A DNA stretch of 64,000 bases from Blastomonas natatoria (GTDB taxonomy: Bacteria > Pseudomonadota > Alphaproteobacteria > Sphingomonadales > Sphingomonadaceae), in the NCBI RefSeq assembly GCF_003201955.1, contig NZ_QJJM01000011.1:1-64000 (forward strand), written 5' to 3'. Positions 1-7,465 of this stretch are shown one piece after another. Position numbers and translations under genes: made by a program. The notes beneath the pieces were generated by a model. It was not told the origin of the DNA. It did no database searches and was given only the letters and a program-made list of their open reading frames with translations. Each line of letters starts with the position of its first letter. Position 1 is the first letter of the stretch.

Positions 1-357
1 CACGACCGGCGGCCAGTTCATCGGGGCGGACTGATCCATCACAGCGATCGCGGAAGCCAGTATGTCTCGATCAAATACACTGAGCGCCTCGCCCAAGCCG
101 GCATCGAGCCTTCAGTCGGCAGCGTCGGCGACAGCTATGATAACGCTTTGGCAGAAACGATTAATGGCCTTTACAAGGCCGAGGTGATCCACCGTCGCGG
201 ACCTTGGCGATCTTTCGAGGCCGTCGAGTTCGCAACGCTCGAATGGGTCGACTGGTTCAACCACCGGCGGCTCCTCGAACCTATCGGCAACATCCCACCC
301 GCCGAAGCCGAACAACGCTACTACGCCATGCTGGACGACGTTCCTGTGGCCGCCTAA
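1..357 (+). CDS. IS3-family transposase OrfB, C-terminal part
   Basis: The reading frame is open from base 1 to the stop at 355-357, so the gene starts outside the window. The visible part is the end of the DDE (rve) integrase core. The motif HSDRGSQY carries the second catalytic aspartate, and NALAETINGLYK carries the catalytic glutamate followed by the usual K. The remainder, with W-V-D-W-F-N-H-R-R and P-A-E-A-E, is the typical OrfB tail. In IS3 elements this product is made as an OrfAB fusion by frameshifting and it cuts and joins the element ends. The visible part seems intact. Confidence 0.9.
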   Translation, partial: HDRRPVHRGGLIHHSDRGSQYVSIKYTERLAQAGIEPSVGSVGDSYDNALAETINGLYKAEVIHRRGPWRSFEAVEFATLEWVDWFNHRRLLEPIGNIPPAEAEQRYYAMLDDVPVAA

Positions 358-370
358 CTTAAGCCAATCT

Positions 371-396
371 GCCTCCGGGAAACCCGGGGCGGTTCA
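371..396 (-). repeat. Right terminal inverted repeat of the IS3-family element
   Basis: Read from the outside inward on the minus strand, the end begins TGAACCGCCCCGGGTTTCCC, a form I recognise from the ends of IS3 elements in alphaproteobacteria. It lies 13 bases after the transposase stop. Its outermost bases supply the in-frame TGA that now ends the neighbouring reverse transcriptase. Confidence 0.75.
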
Positions 397-1431
397 GATT
401 GGCCTGGCCGCAGTTACCTCAAATGGTCCGGCAGCCGAGGACGCAAAAGCCCCTCGGACAAGGTCCACAATAGCGTCCACCTCCGTCTGCCTCACGAATA
501 TGCCGAGATTATCGGAATACGCGTGAAGGCTCGGGACGAATAAGCCTGACATTGATGCCGCATGGCGATCCGCCAACTCCCCCAGCACCTTTGACATGAC
601 AAATTCCGCCACCAACGGAGACAGCGCTGACCCTGTTGGCAAGCCCTGCCGAACCATCATTTCAAATGCCCCGCTATCGGCAATACCGAGGCGGGCTGCG
701 ACGTTGTCCCTCACAGGGAACACCGCCATTCCCCCAACATGCACCTGAGAACGAATTATGTCCTTGGGGAGCGGGAGATTGTCCTCCAACCACGAATGCG
801 ACACAGACTGGTAGAACTTCGTCACATCCATCTGCACAAACACGTGGTCTGATGTCAGCCTTGGCAGCTGGCTCAGGAGGGATTTGCTGACTGCGGATCG
901 CCCACGCCCTTGCCCAGTCTGCCGAAGCATGAACTGACTAGGGTGGAAGTCAACAAATGGGTCGAGGCTGGACCTGATCAGGCGCTGACGCGCCGCATCG
1001 ATCGAGCCGAATTCGTATATGGCCCGGTATTGACCGGGAATTGATTTTGCGCGCGTGGACAAGGTGTATCTCGCAGGCGAAGTCAGGTCACCGACCCGCC
1101 CCAGCCCGTCCGAGATGCAGGCCCAGCGCCTTTCCCGCAGGTCAGCCTCTTCGGCCCCAGAAAGGAATGGATGGCTTCGCAGGGCACGGGGCAACGAGCA
1201 GAAGAGTGCCTTAGCGCGTGCCGCCAATGCCCCCCTGAGATCAACGGCGGTTCGCCTGGCAGACCTATGTGCACCGCGTTGCAGATGCGCCCGTATCCGC
1301 TCCTGGCGCTGGTCAACTTCGACAGAGCAGGCGCGCAGTATCTGGGCCTCATCCGCTCGCGTGATCGACGAGGGCGATCGCCCCCCTCGCACGAGCTCCA
1401 CCAGAACACTCTTTCCGTCCGTCACCATCAA
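394..1431 (-). CDS. Reverse transcriptase, C-terminus removed by IS insertion
   Basis: The 345-residue product has an N-terminal region of about 125 residues that I do not recognise, followed by reverse transcriptase palm motifs. MDVTKFYQSV (201-210) carries the first catalytic aspartate, QGLPTGSALSP (262-272) is the motif 4 region, and AYSDNLGIF (304-312) occupies the place of the catalytic Y-x-D-D box. The last aspartate is replaced by asparagine, giving YSDN. The frame ends right after the palm, where it runs into the IS end, so the thumb and any further domain are lost. Genomic-island reverse transcriptases of this size include retron, group II-like and antiphage (DRT/Abi) types. I cannot assign the class. 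The start may be the second ATG at 1428. Confidence 0.75.
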   Translation of the reverse strand: MMVTDGKSVLVELVRGGRSPSSITRADEAQILRACSVEVDQRQERIRAHLQRGAHRSARRTAVDLRGALAARAKALFCSLPRALRSHPFLSGAEEADLRERRWACISDGLGRVGDLTSPARYTLSTRAKSIPGQYRAIYEFGSIDAARQRLIRSSLDPFVDFHPSQFMLRQTGQGRGRSAVSKSLLSQLPRLTSDHVFVQMDVTKFYQSVSHSWLEDNLPLPKDIIRSQVHVGGMAVFPVRDNVAARLGIADSGAFEMMVRQGLPTGSALSPLVAEFVMSKVLGELADRHAASMSGLFVPSLHAYSDNLGIFVRQTEVDAIVDLVRGAFASSAAGPFEVTAARPI

Positions 1432-1541
1432 AACCAGCGCCTTTACGACCCAAACAGGCGGCCCTGTTGAACCATCCGCACCTCATCGTCAAGTCATTAT
1501 ATCGAAAAAGTTTAGCATTTCGTTGTCATTCACAAGTATCC

Positions 1542-1559
1542 GTACCAATTTTCTGGTAC
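1542..1559. promoter_or_regulatory. Perfect inverted repeat between divergent genes
   Basis: GTACCA-N6-TGGTAC is a perfect 6-6-6 inverted repeat in an AT-rich stretch between the minus-strand reverse transcriptase (start 1431) and the plus-strand excisionase-like gene (start 1668). Its place suggests an operator for one or both genes. No regulator is assigned and no experimental support is visible. Confidence 0.35.
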
Positions 1560-1667
1560 AGATTGCGCCGTGCGACTACCAGACTGCAACCCTGCTGCAA
1601 CTTTTTGTGTTTGCATTGAGCTTGATACCTACATATGTGGATCGACCTTATTGCATGGAGGTCGAGT

Positions 1668-2006
1668 ATGCTGTTAACTGCCCGCCAGGTGATGGATGAG
1701 TTCGGGCTCCCATCGCTAAGTACCGTTGCGACCATGCGCAGACGAGGGCTGCCATTTATAAAAATCAGCAGAAATCATCTATTTGATCGTAATGATGTAA
1801 TCCGCTTCATTGAAGGTATAAAAGAAAAGATATGCCGAGAAGAAATAACGGGCCCTACCTCAAATACTATTCGCCCAGAAATAGCTACTACATCTTCTAT
1901 AGCGAACACGGGGTTACCCGCAAGCGCGCCACGGGTACATCAGACCGCCGAGAAGCTGAAATCGCTCTCGCGCGGTTCATCACGAACCGCCAACGGGAAG
2001 GACTAA
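1668..2006 (+). CDS. Excisionase-like winged helix-turn-helix protein
   Basis: The ATG at 1668 follows a GGAGGT ribosome-binding site at a good distance. The first 45 residues (MLLTARQVMDEFGLPSLSTV, then a RRRGLPFIKI turn and a LFDRNDVIRFIEG helix) have the MerR/excisionase-type DNA-binding pattern found in small proteins encoded just upstream of integrases. Such proteins steer the integrase toward excision. The frame continues past the integrase start at 1832 and overlaps it out of frame for 175 bases. The overlapping C-terminus is low in recognisable structure, and the functional part may be only the first 55 residues or so. Confidence 0.6.
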   Translation: MLLTARQVMDEFGLPSLSTVATMRRRGLPFIKISRNHLFDRNDVIRFIEGIKEKICREEITGPTSNTIRPEIATTSSIANTGLPASAPRVHQTAEKLKSLSRGSSRTANGKD

Positions 2007-2879
2007 GCCAGACGGCTCCCAAGGAACCGTCCATGTTCACGGTCGCCGATGCTTTGGAGCTTTACGGTGAGGAGCACGCCCCCGGGAACTGCAGACCCCG
2101 CGCGAATTGGCTATGCCATTTCCGCCCTATTGCCGTTCTGGGAGAATAGAACTGTTGACCAGATCACCAAACAGACATGCCAGAGCTATGCGAAGCAACG
2201 GCAACGATCGCCGGGAACGATCAGACGAGAATTGACGACGCTGCGGGCGGCCATCAATTTCGCATTTGCGGAAGGCCGCATCACCCGCACAGCACCGATC
2301 TGGATGCCCGAACGGCCAAGGGGACGTGACCGATGGTTAAAGAAGACAGAGGCAGCGGCGTTGTTGAATGCAGCCCGCACCCACGGCAGGCAGACTCGAC
2401 TCTATCTCCCCCTGTTTATCGTTATAGCCCTGTACACCGGCGCTCGGAAGGAGGCGATATTGTCGCTTCGCTGGTCGCAGATAGATATGGATGCTGGGAT
2501 CATCGACTTCCACGATCCGACGCGCACGCGGACCAACAAACGCAGGTCACGTATTCCGATACCGGACCGCCTCAAGACATTCTTGAAGCTCGCCGCACGG
2601 CGGGGCAACGGAGGATATGTGATTAATCGCAACGGAGAGCGCATCCTCGACATCAAACGCGCATTTGCAGTCGCCTGCCGGGTCGCGGGCTGTGCGAATG
2701 TCACGCCGCACACGTTGCGACATACATGCGGCACGTGGATGGCACAGAGCGGGGTACCATTGTTCGAGATCGGCGGCTGGCTAGGTCAGTCTCATGAGCG
2801 CACGGTCGAACTTTACGCCCATCACTGTCCTGAACATCTCTTGCGGGCCAAGCAGGCCGCAGATCGTAAGTCGCGATGA
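1832..2879 (+). pseudogene. Tyrosine recombinase (integrase), frameshifted
   Basis: Two frames together encode one phage-type integrase. The first (from ATG 1832) gives the N-terminal DNA-binding part, beginning MPRRNNGPYLKYYSPRNSYY, and reaches YGEEHAPG. The second resumes with TADPARIGYAI and carries the catalytic domain. The switch lies near 2080-2092, at a run of five C and three G, and needs a one-base skip. Catalytic signatures visible in the second part are the arginine in TGARKEA, HTLRHT (H-x-x-R), GWLGQS in place of the usual LGH box, and the nucleophilic tyrosine in VELYAHH. A sequencing error, a real inactivating mutation or programmed frameshifting are all possible. The tRNA fragment 200 bases downstream fits an attachment-site neighbour. 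Confidence 0.75.
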
Positions 2880-3080
2880 CCACAGCTTCGTGCGTCGGAG
2901 CATCGCAATTATCCGACCCCACAACATAATTCGACCAATAATTGCATTTTCTGCAACTTCGTATCAGGCGGCTGGTTCTGTGGTAGTTATGTGTTCGCTA
3001 CCCAGGCTATCGTGACAGTTTGCGGACCGTATAGACGCTTTGAATCAACGCATTTGCGCGCGTTTGCGCACAATCCCGAG

Positions 3081-3127
3081 CCCTCCGAAGGCAGAGGCCA
3101 CAGGTTCGAATCCTGTCGGGTGCGCCA
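3081..3127 (+). repeat. attR: 3' fragment of tRNA-Arg(CCG)
   Basis: The segment reads as the 3' part of a tRNA: anticodon loop CTCCGAA (anticodon CCG, arginine), the T-arm ACAGG-TTCGAAT-CCTGT, the acceptor strand CGGGTGC, discriminator G and encoded CCA at 3125-3127. A complete tRNA would need an acceptor partner GCACCCG near 3051, and this is absent, as is a D-arm. It is therefore a fragment, as left at one end of an element integrated into a tRNA gene. Confidence 0.8.
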
Positions 3128-3431
3128 GTTTTCCGGCGCTTGCGAAGTGGTATGCGCACCTCCTGCCCACTGCACACGCCATCCCAGCTGTCTGTTGCTG
3201 ACAGCATCCTAAGCTCTTGAAAGCAGTGGCGACGTCTGTCGCGGAGCTTGTCGCTCCGGAACCGCCGAGCAGCGCCTGCATGTCTCAAATATGCCACAGA
3301 GGTGAAAATTATTGCGGCGCAGCACAGCTTTGGTTGACGCTGCAGGCCCCATTCAGCGATGGGAATGGAATACGCGGCCCGTGTTGCCGCTGTTTCCTTT
3401 CTGCCACACTTGTAACCTTGGGGAATTTCCG
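3128..3431. other. Intergenic region upstream of the TonB receptor
   Basis: This 304-base stretch begins at the inferred right edge of the integrated element and should be native chromosome originally downstream of tRNA-Arg. Short frames read across the tRNA fragment are artefacts. I see no recognisable riboswitch, RNA gene or convincing promoter, apart from a GGGGA ribosome-binding site just before the receptor start. Confidence 0.5.
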
Positions 3432-5711
3432 ATGCGCGCATTGTCCCGCCGCCTTGTTTCGTCGATCGCGCTTTCCGCGGCCGCTTTCGGATGCGCGCTT
3501 GCCTGCCCTGCCGCCGCACAGAGCGCGGGCGAACAGGCGGATGATGCAGCGCCCGGCGTCGGCGTCATCGTCGTGACCGCGCAGAAGCGCGAGCAGGACC
3601 AGCGCGACGTGCCGCTGTCGATCTCGACGCTGAGCAACGATGCGCTGGCGGCGGTGCAGGCGGGCGGCGGCGACATTCGCGGTCTCGCCGGACGCGTGCC
3701 CAACCTCAATATCGAAAGCTCGTTCGGCCGCAGCTTCCCGCGCTTCTACATTCGCGGCCTCGGCAATACCGATTTCGACCTCAACGCCTCGCAGCCGGTC
3801 AGCCTGGTCTATGACGATGTCGTGCTGGAAAACCCGATCCTGAAGGGCTTCCCGATCTTCGACCTCGACCGGATCGAAGTGCTGCGCGGCCCGCAGGGCA
3901 CGCTGTTCGGCCGCAACACGCCCGCGGGCATCGTCAAGTTCGATACCGTCAAGCCTGGTGCCGATGGCGGCTATGCCAAGGCCAGCTGGGCGCGGTTCAA
4001 CACCATCCAGCTCGAAGGCGCGGTCGGCGCGAACCTGGGCAACGGCTTTTCGTTCCGCGCCTCGGGCTTCTACCAGCACCGCGATCACTGGGTCGACAAT
4101 ATCGACAATGGCGCTGGCGATGACCTGGGCGGTTATGACGATTTTGCCGGTCGCCTTCAGCTGCAATATGAGGACGGCCCGCTGACGGCGCGGCTGACCG
4201 GCCAGGTCCGCGTGCTCGATGGCTCTGCCATCCTGTTCCGCGCCAACGTGTTCCAGCGCGGCAGCAACGAGCTGATCGGCCTGGGCGGGCCCGGCACCGA
4301 ATTCCGCCGCGACCAGATCCGTTCGGACGGGATCAACTTCCAGGAGCTGAACACCTATAATGTCGGCCTGACCGTCGATTATGATTTCGGCAATGCGACC
4401 CTGACCTCGGTCACCTCCTACTGGAACGGCAACCTGAAGAGCCGCGGCGATATTGATGGCGGGTTCGGCAATGCATTCGCGCCGAGCCAGGGTCCGGGCT
4501 TCATTCCCTTCTCGGCGCAGACCCGTGACGATGTTCCAAGCCTCGATCAGTATACGCAGGAAGTCCGCCTCGCCTCGAACACCACGAGCGGCCTCGGCTA
4601 TCAGATCGGCGGCTTCTTCTTCAACGAGCGGCTGAACATCTCCACGCTCGATTATGGTGCTCCTGCCGATACGGTTGCAGCGGCGGTGGCACGGCAGCGT
4701 CAGGTAACCAATGCGTTTGGCCTGTTCGGCACGCTCAGTTACACCTTCGACAACGGCCTGATCCTCCAGGCCGGTGCGCGGTACAATGACGACGATCGCG
4801 ACTTTGCCGCCAACCGTCCGATAGACACACGCCCAGGCTTCCTCGGCTTTGGCGGCCCGGTTCCGGTGCTGCGTACCGAGGCGAAGGCCAATCTGCTAAC
4901 CTGGGACCTGAGCGCGGTATACCCTGTCAGCGACGAGGTGAACATCTTCGCCCGCGCCGCGCGCGGCTATCGCGCACCGTCGATCCAGGGTCGCCTCGCC
5001 TTCGGTCGCTCGCTTTCGGTTGCCGATGCCGAACGCACCATGTCGTACGAAACCGGCATCAAGACCGTATTGTTCGACGGCGCGGCACGGTTCAACCTCA
5101 CGGGCTATTATTTCAACACCGAAGACCTGCAGCTGACTGCGGTCGGCGGCGGCGGAAACGTCACCGCGCTGCTCAATGCCGATGATGTCGAAGGCTATGG
5201 CTTCGAGGCAGAGCTGGCGGCGCGCCCGACCGATGGCCTCGATCTCAGCATCGGCATTGGCTTCAACGAGAACGAGATCAAGTCGCCGGGTCTGGGAGTC
5301 GCGGGATGCGGCGCACCGTGCACCGTGCTCGACGCGCCGATCGCCGGGCGTCCGGGCATTTTCTCGATCGACGGCAACCGTCTGCCGCAATCGCCGAAAT
5401 GGTCGCTCAACTGGACCGCCGGTTACGCGCATCCGGTCGGCAATGGCGAGCTGTATGTCTTCACCGACTGGTATTATCGCTCGCGCATCCAGTTCTTCCT
5501 CTACGATTCGGTCGAGTTCAGCGACGACAGCCTGATCGAGGGCGGACTGCGCTTCGGCTATCGCACCGAAGACGGCAAGTTCGATGTCGCCGCCTTTGCG
5601 CGCAACATCACCAACAATGTCTCGGCCACCGGCGGCATCGATTTCAACAATCTGACCGCCTATGTGAACGAGCCGCGCATCTTCGGCGTCGAGGTCGGCA
5701 CGCGCTTCTGA
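3432..5711 (+). CDS. TonB-dependent outer-membrane receptor
   Basis: The product has 759 residues, usual for the family. The chosen ATG at 3432 follows a GGGGA site and opens a signal peptide (MRALSRRLVSSIALSAAAFG, cleaved after the A-Q-S region). A TonB box (IVVTAQKR) and a plug domain follow, with the typical D-R-I-E-V-L-R-G-P-Q-G-T-L-F-G-R-N motif, then a beta-barrel ending in a C-terminal phenylalanine. Upstream in-frame starts would add 40 residues before the signal peptide and are rejected. Such receptors import iron chelates, vitamins, oligosaccharides or other large nutrients, powered by TonB-ExbBD. No substrate-specific neighbour is present, so the ligand is unknown. Confidence 0.9.
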   Translation: MRALSRRLVSSIALSAAAFGCALACPAAAQSAGEQADDAAPGVGVIVVTAQKREQDQRDVPLSISTLSNDALAAVQAGGGDIRGLAGRVPNLNIESSFGRSFPRFYIRGLGNTDFDLNASQPVSLVYDDVVLENPILKGFPIFDLDRIEVLRGPQGTLFGRNTPAGIVKFDTVKPGADGGYAKASWARFNTIQLEGAVGANLGNGFSFRASGFYQHRDHWVDNIDNGAGDDLGGYDDFAGRLQLQYEDGPLTARLTGQVRVLDGSAILFRANVFQRGSNELIGLGGPGTEFRRDQIRSDGINFQELNTYNVGLTVDYDFGNATLTSVTSYWNGNLKSRGDIDGGFGNAFAPSQGPGFIPFSAQTRDDVPSLDQYTQEVRLASNTTSGLGYQIGGFFFNERLNISTLDYGAPADTVAAAVARQRQVTNAFGLFGTLSYTFDNGLILQAGARYNDDDRDFAANRPIDTRPGFLGFGGPVPVLRTEAKANLLTWDLSAVYPVSDEVNIFARAARGYRAPSIQGRLAFGRSLSVADAERTMSYETGIKTVLFDGAARFNLTGYYFNTEDLQLTAVGGGGNVTALLNADDVEGYGFEAELAARPTDGLDLSIGIGFNENEIKSPGLGVAGCGAPCTVLDAPIAGRPGIFSIDGNRLPQSPKWSLNWTAGYAHPVGNGELYVFTDWYYRSRIQFFLYDSVEFSDDSLIEGGLRFGYRTEDGKFDVAAFARNITNNVSATGGIDFNNLTAYVNEPRIFGVEVGTRF

Positions 5712-5736
5712 TCTCCGGCCAGGGCGAGGCAGCAAC

Positions 5737-5770
5737 AAAAAGGGGGAGCAGCGCACTGTTCCCCCTTTTT
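5737..5770. terminator. Bidirectional rho-independent terminator
   Basis: A 15-base stem (AAAAAGGGGGAGCAG pairing with CTGTTCCCCCTTTTT, one G-U pair) with a four-base loop sits between the convergent ends of the TonB receptor and the minus-strand small membrane protein gene. The flanking A5 and T5 runs let it work in both directions. Confidence 0.85.
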
Positions 5771-5800
5771 CGTGTTCGCGCGGGTCGAGGCGCAGCGCCG

Positions 5801-5995
5801 CTAGCCCCACCAGCCGAAGAGAGCAGCGATGACCGTAGCGCCGCCGATCGGCGCGACCACCGCGAGCAGCAGGTTGAAGCCGATGGCCTGCATCAACCGC
5901 TTTTCCTGCGCGGCGCTGATGCGGCGCGGCGGCCTTGGCGGTTCGCGACGCGGCGGGTCGAGCGGCGGCCAGTCGGGATCGAACGGAACGAACAT
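5801..5995 (-). CDS. Small single-pass membrane protein
   Basis: The 64-residue product has a proline- and arginine-rich N-terminal half and one hydrophobic segment (about 38-60, with AIGFNLLLAVVAPIGG) ending in W-W-G. It starts 19 bases after the stop of the MFS transporter gene on the same strand, so the two probably form a unit that ends at the terminator at 5737-5770. I do not recognise a family. The start is uncertain by a few codons. Confidence 0.6.
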   Translation of the reverse strand: MFVPFDPDWPPLDPPRREPPRPPRRISAAQEKRLMQAIGFNLLLAVVAPIGGATVIAALFGWWG

Positions 5996-6014
5996 CGCCG
6001 GCTTGCTCCGCCGC

Positions 6015-7337
6015 TTACTGCTGCTGGCCGAGTTCGCGGTTGAACCACAAGGCGGTCAGCGTGGCGAGTGCGCCCGAGAGCAGGTAGGCGCCTGCTGCGA
6101 GCAGCCCGTAATTGGCGGACAGCCACAGGGCGACCATCGGCGCAAAGCCCGCGCCGAACAGCCAGGCGAGGTCCGCAGTCAGCGCGGAGCCGGTATAGCG
6201 GTGCTTGAGCGGGAAGGACGAGGACAAGGCACCCGAGGATTGGCCGAAGGCGAGGCCGAGCAGGATGAACCCGCCGAACATGAACGCCGCCTCGCCCGCA
6301 CCGCCCGCGTCGAGCAGCTGGGGAGCAAAGCCGCTGAACGCAGCGATGGCAACGGCGGTAGCAGCGAGCAGGGTACGCCGACCATAGGCGTCGGCGAGCT
6401 TGCCCGAGGCGAGGATCGCCAGCACGCCCAGCGCCGCGGCAAAGGCCTCGATCAGCAGGAAGCGCACCGGCGATTCCTCGGTGAACAGGAACACCCAGCT
6501 CAGCGGATAGACGGTGACCATGTGGAACATCGCAAAGCTGGCGAGCGGGGCGAACGCGCCCAGCACGATGATCTTCCACTCGCTTCGCACGGTCGCCAGA
6601 ACCGGTTCGGGCTGGAGCGTCTGGCTTTCGAACAGCTCGGTATATTCGGGTGTGACCACGATGCGCAGCCGCGCGAACAGCGCGACGACGTTGATCGCGA
6701 AGGCAACGAAGAACGGATAGCGCCAGCCCCAAGCAAGGAAATCCTCTGCCGGCAGCGCCGAGATCAGGAAGGCGAAGAGCAGGCTGGCGACGATCAGCCC
6801 GAACGGTGCGCCCAATTGCGGGATCATCGCATACCAGCCCCGCTTTTCCTTGGGTGCATTGAGCGCGAGCAGCGAGGCAAGACCGTCCCACGAGCCACCC
6901 AGCGCCACGCCTTGCCCCATGCGGAACAGCGCGAGCAGCAGCGCCGAGCCAATGCCGATCGTGGCATGGCCGGGCAGGAAGGCGATCGCGGCAGTCGATC
7001 CGCCAAGCAGGAACAGCGCGATCGTGAGCTTTGCACCCCTGCCATAGGCCCGGTCGACCGCGGTGAAGATCAGCGTGCCCGCAGGACGCGCGGCAAAGGC
7101 GAGCGCGAAGATCGCGAACGACCAGAGCGTGCCTTCCAGTGGATCGAGATAGGGGAAGACCAGCTTGGGGAAGACCAGCACCGAGGCGATCGCATAGACG
7201 AAAAAGTCGAAGAATTCCGACGTCCGGCCAATCACGACGCCAATCGCGATTTCACCCGGCCCGACCGAATGGCCATCGTCATTGACCGCGCGCGCATCGC
7301 GCTCGGCCTCGGTCGTCGGGACGGTGCTGGCCACCAT
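6015..7337 (-). CDS. MFS transporter, metabolite:H+ symporter-like
   Basis: The 440-residue product has 12 predicted membrane segments and the features of the MHS branch of the major facilitator superfamily: an N-terminal E-F-F-D-F-F-V-Y-A segment, a loop with R-A-Y-G-R-G, an R-M-G-Q-G-V-A-L-G-G-S-W-D helix and an F-L-L-I-E-A helix in the second half. Related proteins carry organic acids, betaines or other carboxylates together with protons across the inner membrane. The substrate cannot be read from sequence. The gene is transcribed away from the cyo operon and shares with it the 128-base region holding the FNR-type box. Confidence 0.85.
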   Translation of the reverse strand: MVASTVPTTEAERDARAVNDDGHSVGPGEIAIGVVIGRTSEFFDFFVYAIASVLVFPKLVFPYLDPLEGTLWSFAIFALAFAARPAGTLIFTAVDRAYGRGAKLTIALFLLGGSTAAIAFLPGHATIGIGSALLLALFRMGQGVALGGSWDGLASLLALNAPKEKRGWYAMIPQLGAPFGLIVASLLFAFLISALPAEDFLAWGWRYPFFVAFAINVVALFARLRIVVTPEYTELFESQTLQPEPVLATVRSEWKIIVLGAFAPLASFAMFHMVTVYPLSWVFLFTEESPVRFLLIEAFAAALGVLAILASGKLADAYGRRTLLAATAVAIAAFSGFAPQLLDAGGAGEAAFMFGGFILLGLAFGQSSGALSSSFPLKHRYTGSALTADLAWLFGAGFAPMVALWLSANYGLLAAGAYLLSGALATLTALWFNRELGQQQ

Positions 7338-7393
7338 GGTGGTTCCTCAAACATTGGAGTGCGGACAAAATACTACGCACACCTTATGCAACT

Positions 7394-7407
7394 TTGATCC
7401 AGATCAA
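7394..7407. promoter_or_regulatory. FNR/FixK-type operator
   Basis: TTGATCCAGATCAA is a perfect palindrome matching the FNR-family consensus TTGAT-N4-ATCAA. It lies 59 bases upstream of the cyoA start chosen here (7466) and 57 bases upstream of the divergent MFS gene. FNR, FnrL and FixK proteins bind such boxes and respond to low oxygen or redox state. Whether the site activates or represses cyo is not visible. Confidence 0.8.
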
Positions 7408-7465
7408 TGCACTTGGACAAAATGTCCTATGTGCGCGCCGCGCGCGCAGGTCTAATTGGGCTGTC

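Larger units (their letters stand above)
1..396 (+). mobile_element. IS3-family insertion sequence, right-end fragment
   Basis: The window opens inside an IS3-family element. It includes the end of the transposase gene and the right terminal inverted repeat, which ends at 396 with the CA dinucleotide typical of IS3 elements. The IS has landed inside the reverse transcriptase gene that lies immediately to the right on the opposite strand. The left end, and any target duplication, are outside the window. Confidence 0.8.
1..3127. mobile_element. Right end of a tRNA-Arg-targeted integrated element
   Basis: This block carries an IS fragment, a truncated reverse transcriptase, an excisionase-like gene and a tyrosine integrase, and it ends in a 3' piece of a tRNA-Arg gene (3081-3127). 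Tyrosine integrases commonly recombine into tRNA 3' ends and leave such a direct-repeat fragment at the far end, so I infer that 3127 is the right boundary and that the intact tRNA-Arg lies to the left, outside the window. The integrase is frameshifted and the reverse transcriptase is cut, so the element looks degraded. Its left extent cannot be seen. Confidence 0.7.

Noticed and set aside
1432-1667. A retron msr-msd RNA beside the reverse transcriptase
   Set aside because: Only a short palindrome is visible, with no long inverted pair or conserved branching G, and the protein lacks the retron-type VTG signature.
3051-3127. A complete tRNA gene
   Set aside because: The 5' acceptor strand GCACCCG and a D-arm are missing, and the anticodon stem does not pair fully on its 5' side.
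3007-3519. Minus-strand frames with TGFEPV- and DSNLWPLP-type sequences
   Set aside because: These are well-known artefacts of translating tRNA-like DNA; they read across the tRNA-Arg fragment and have no domain.
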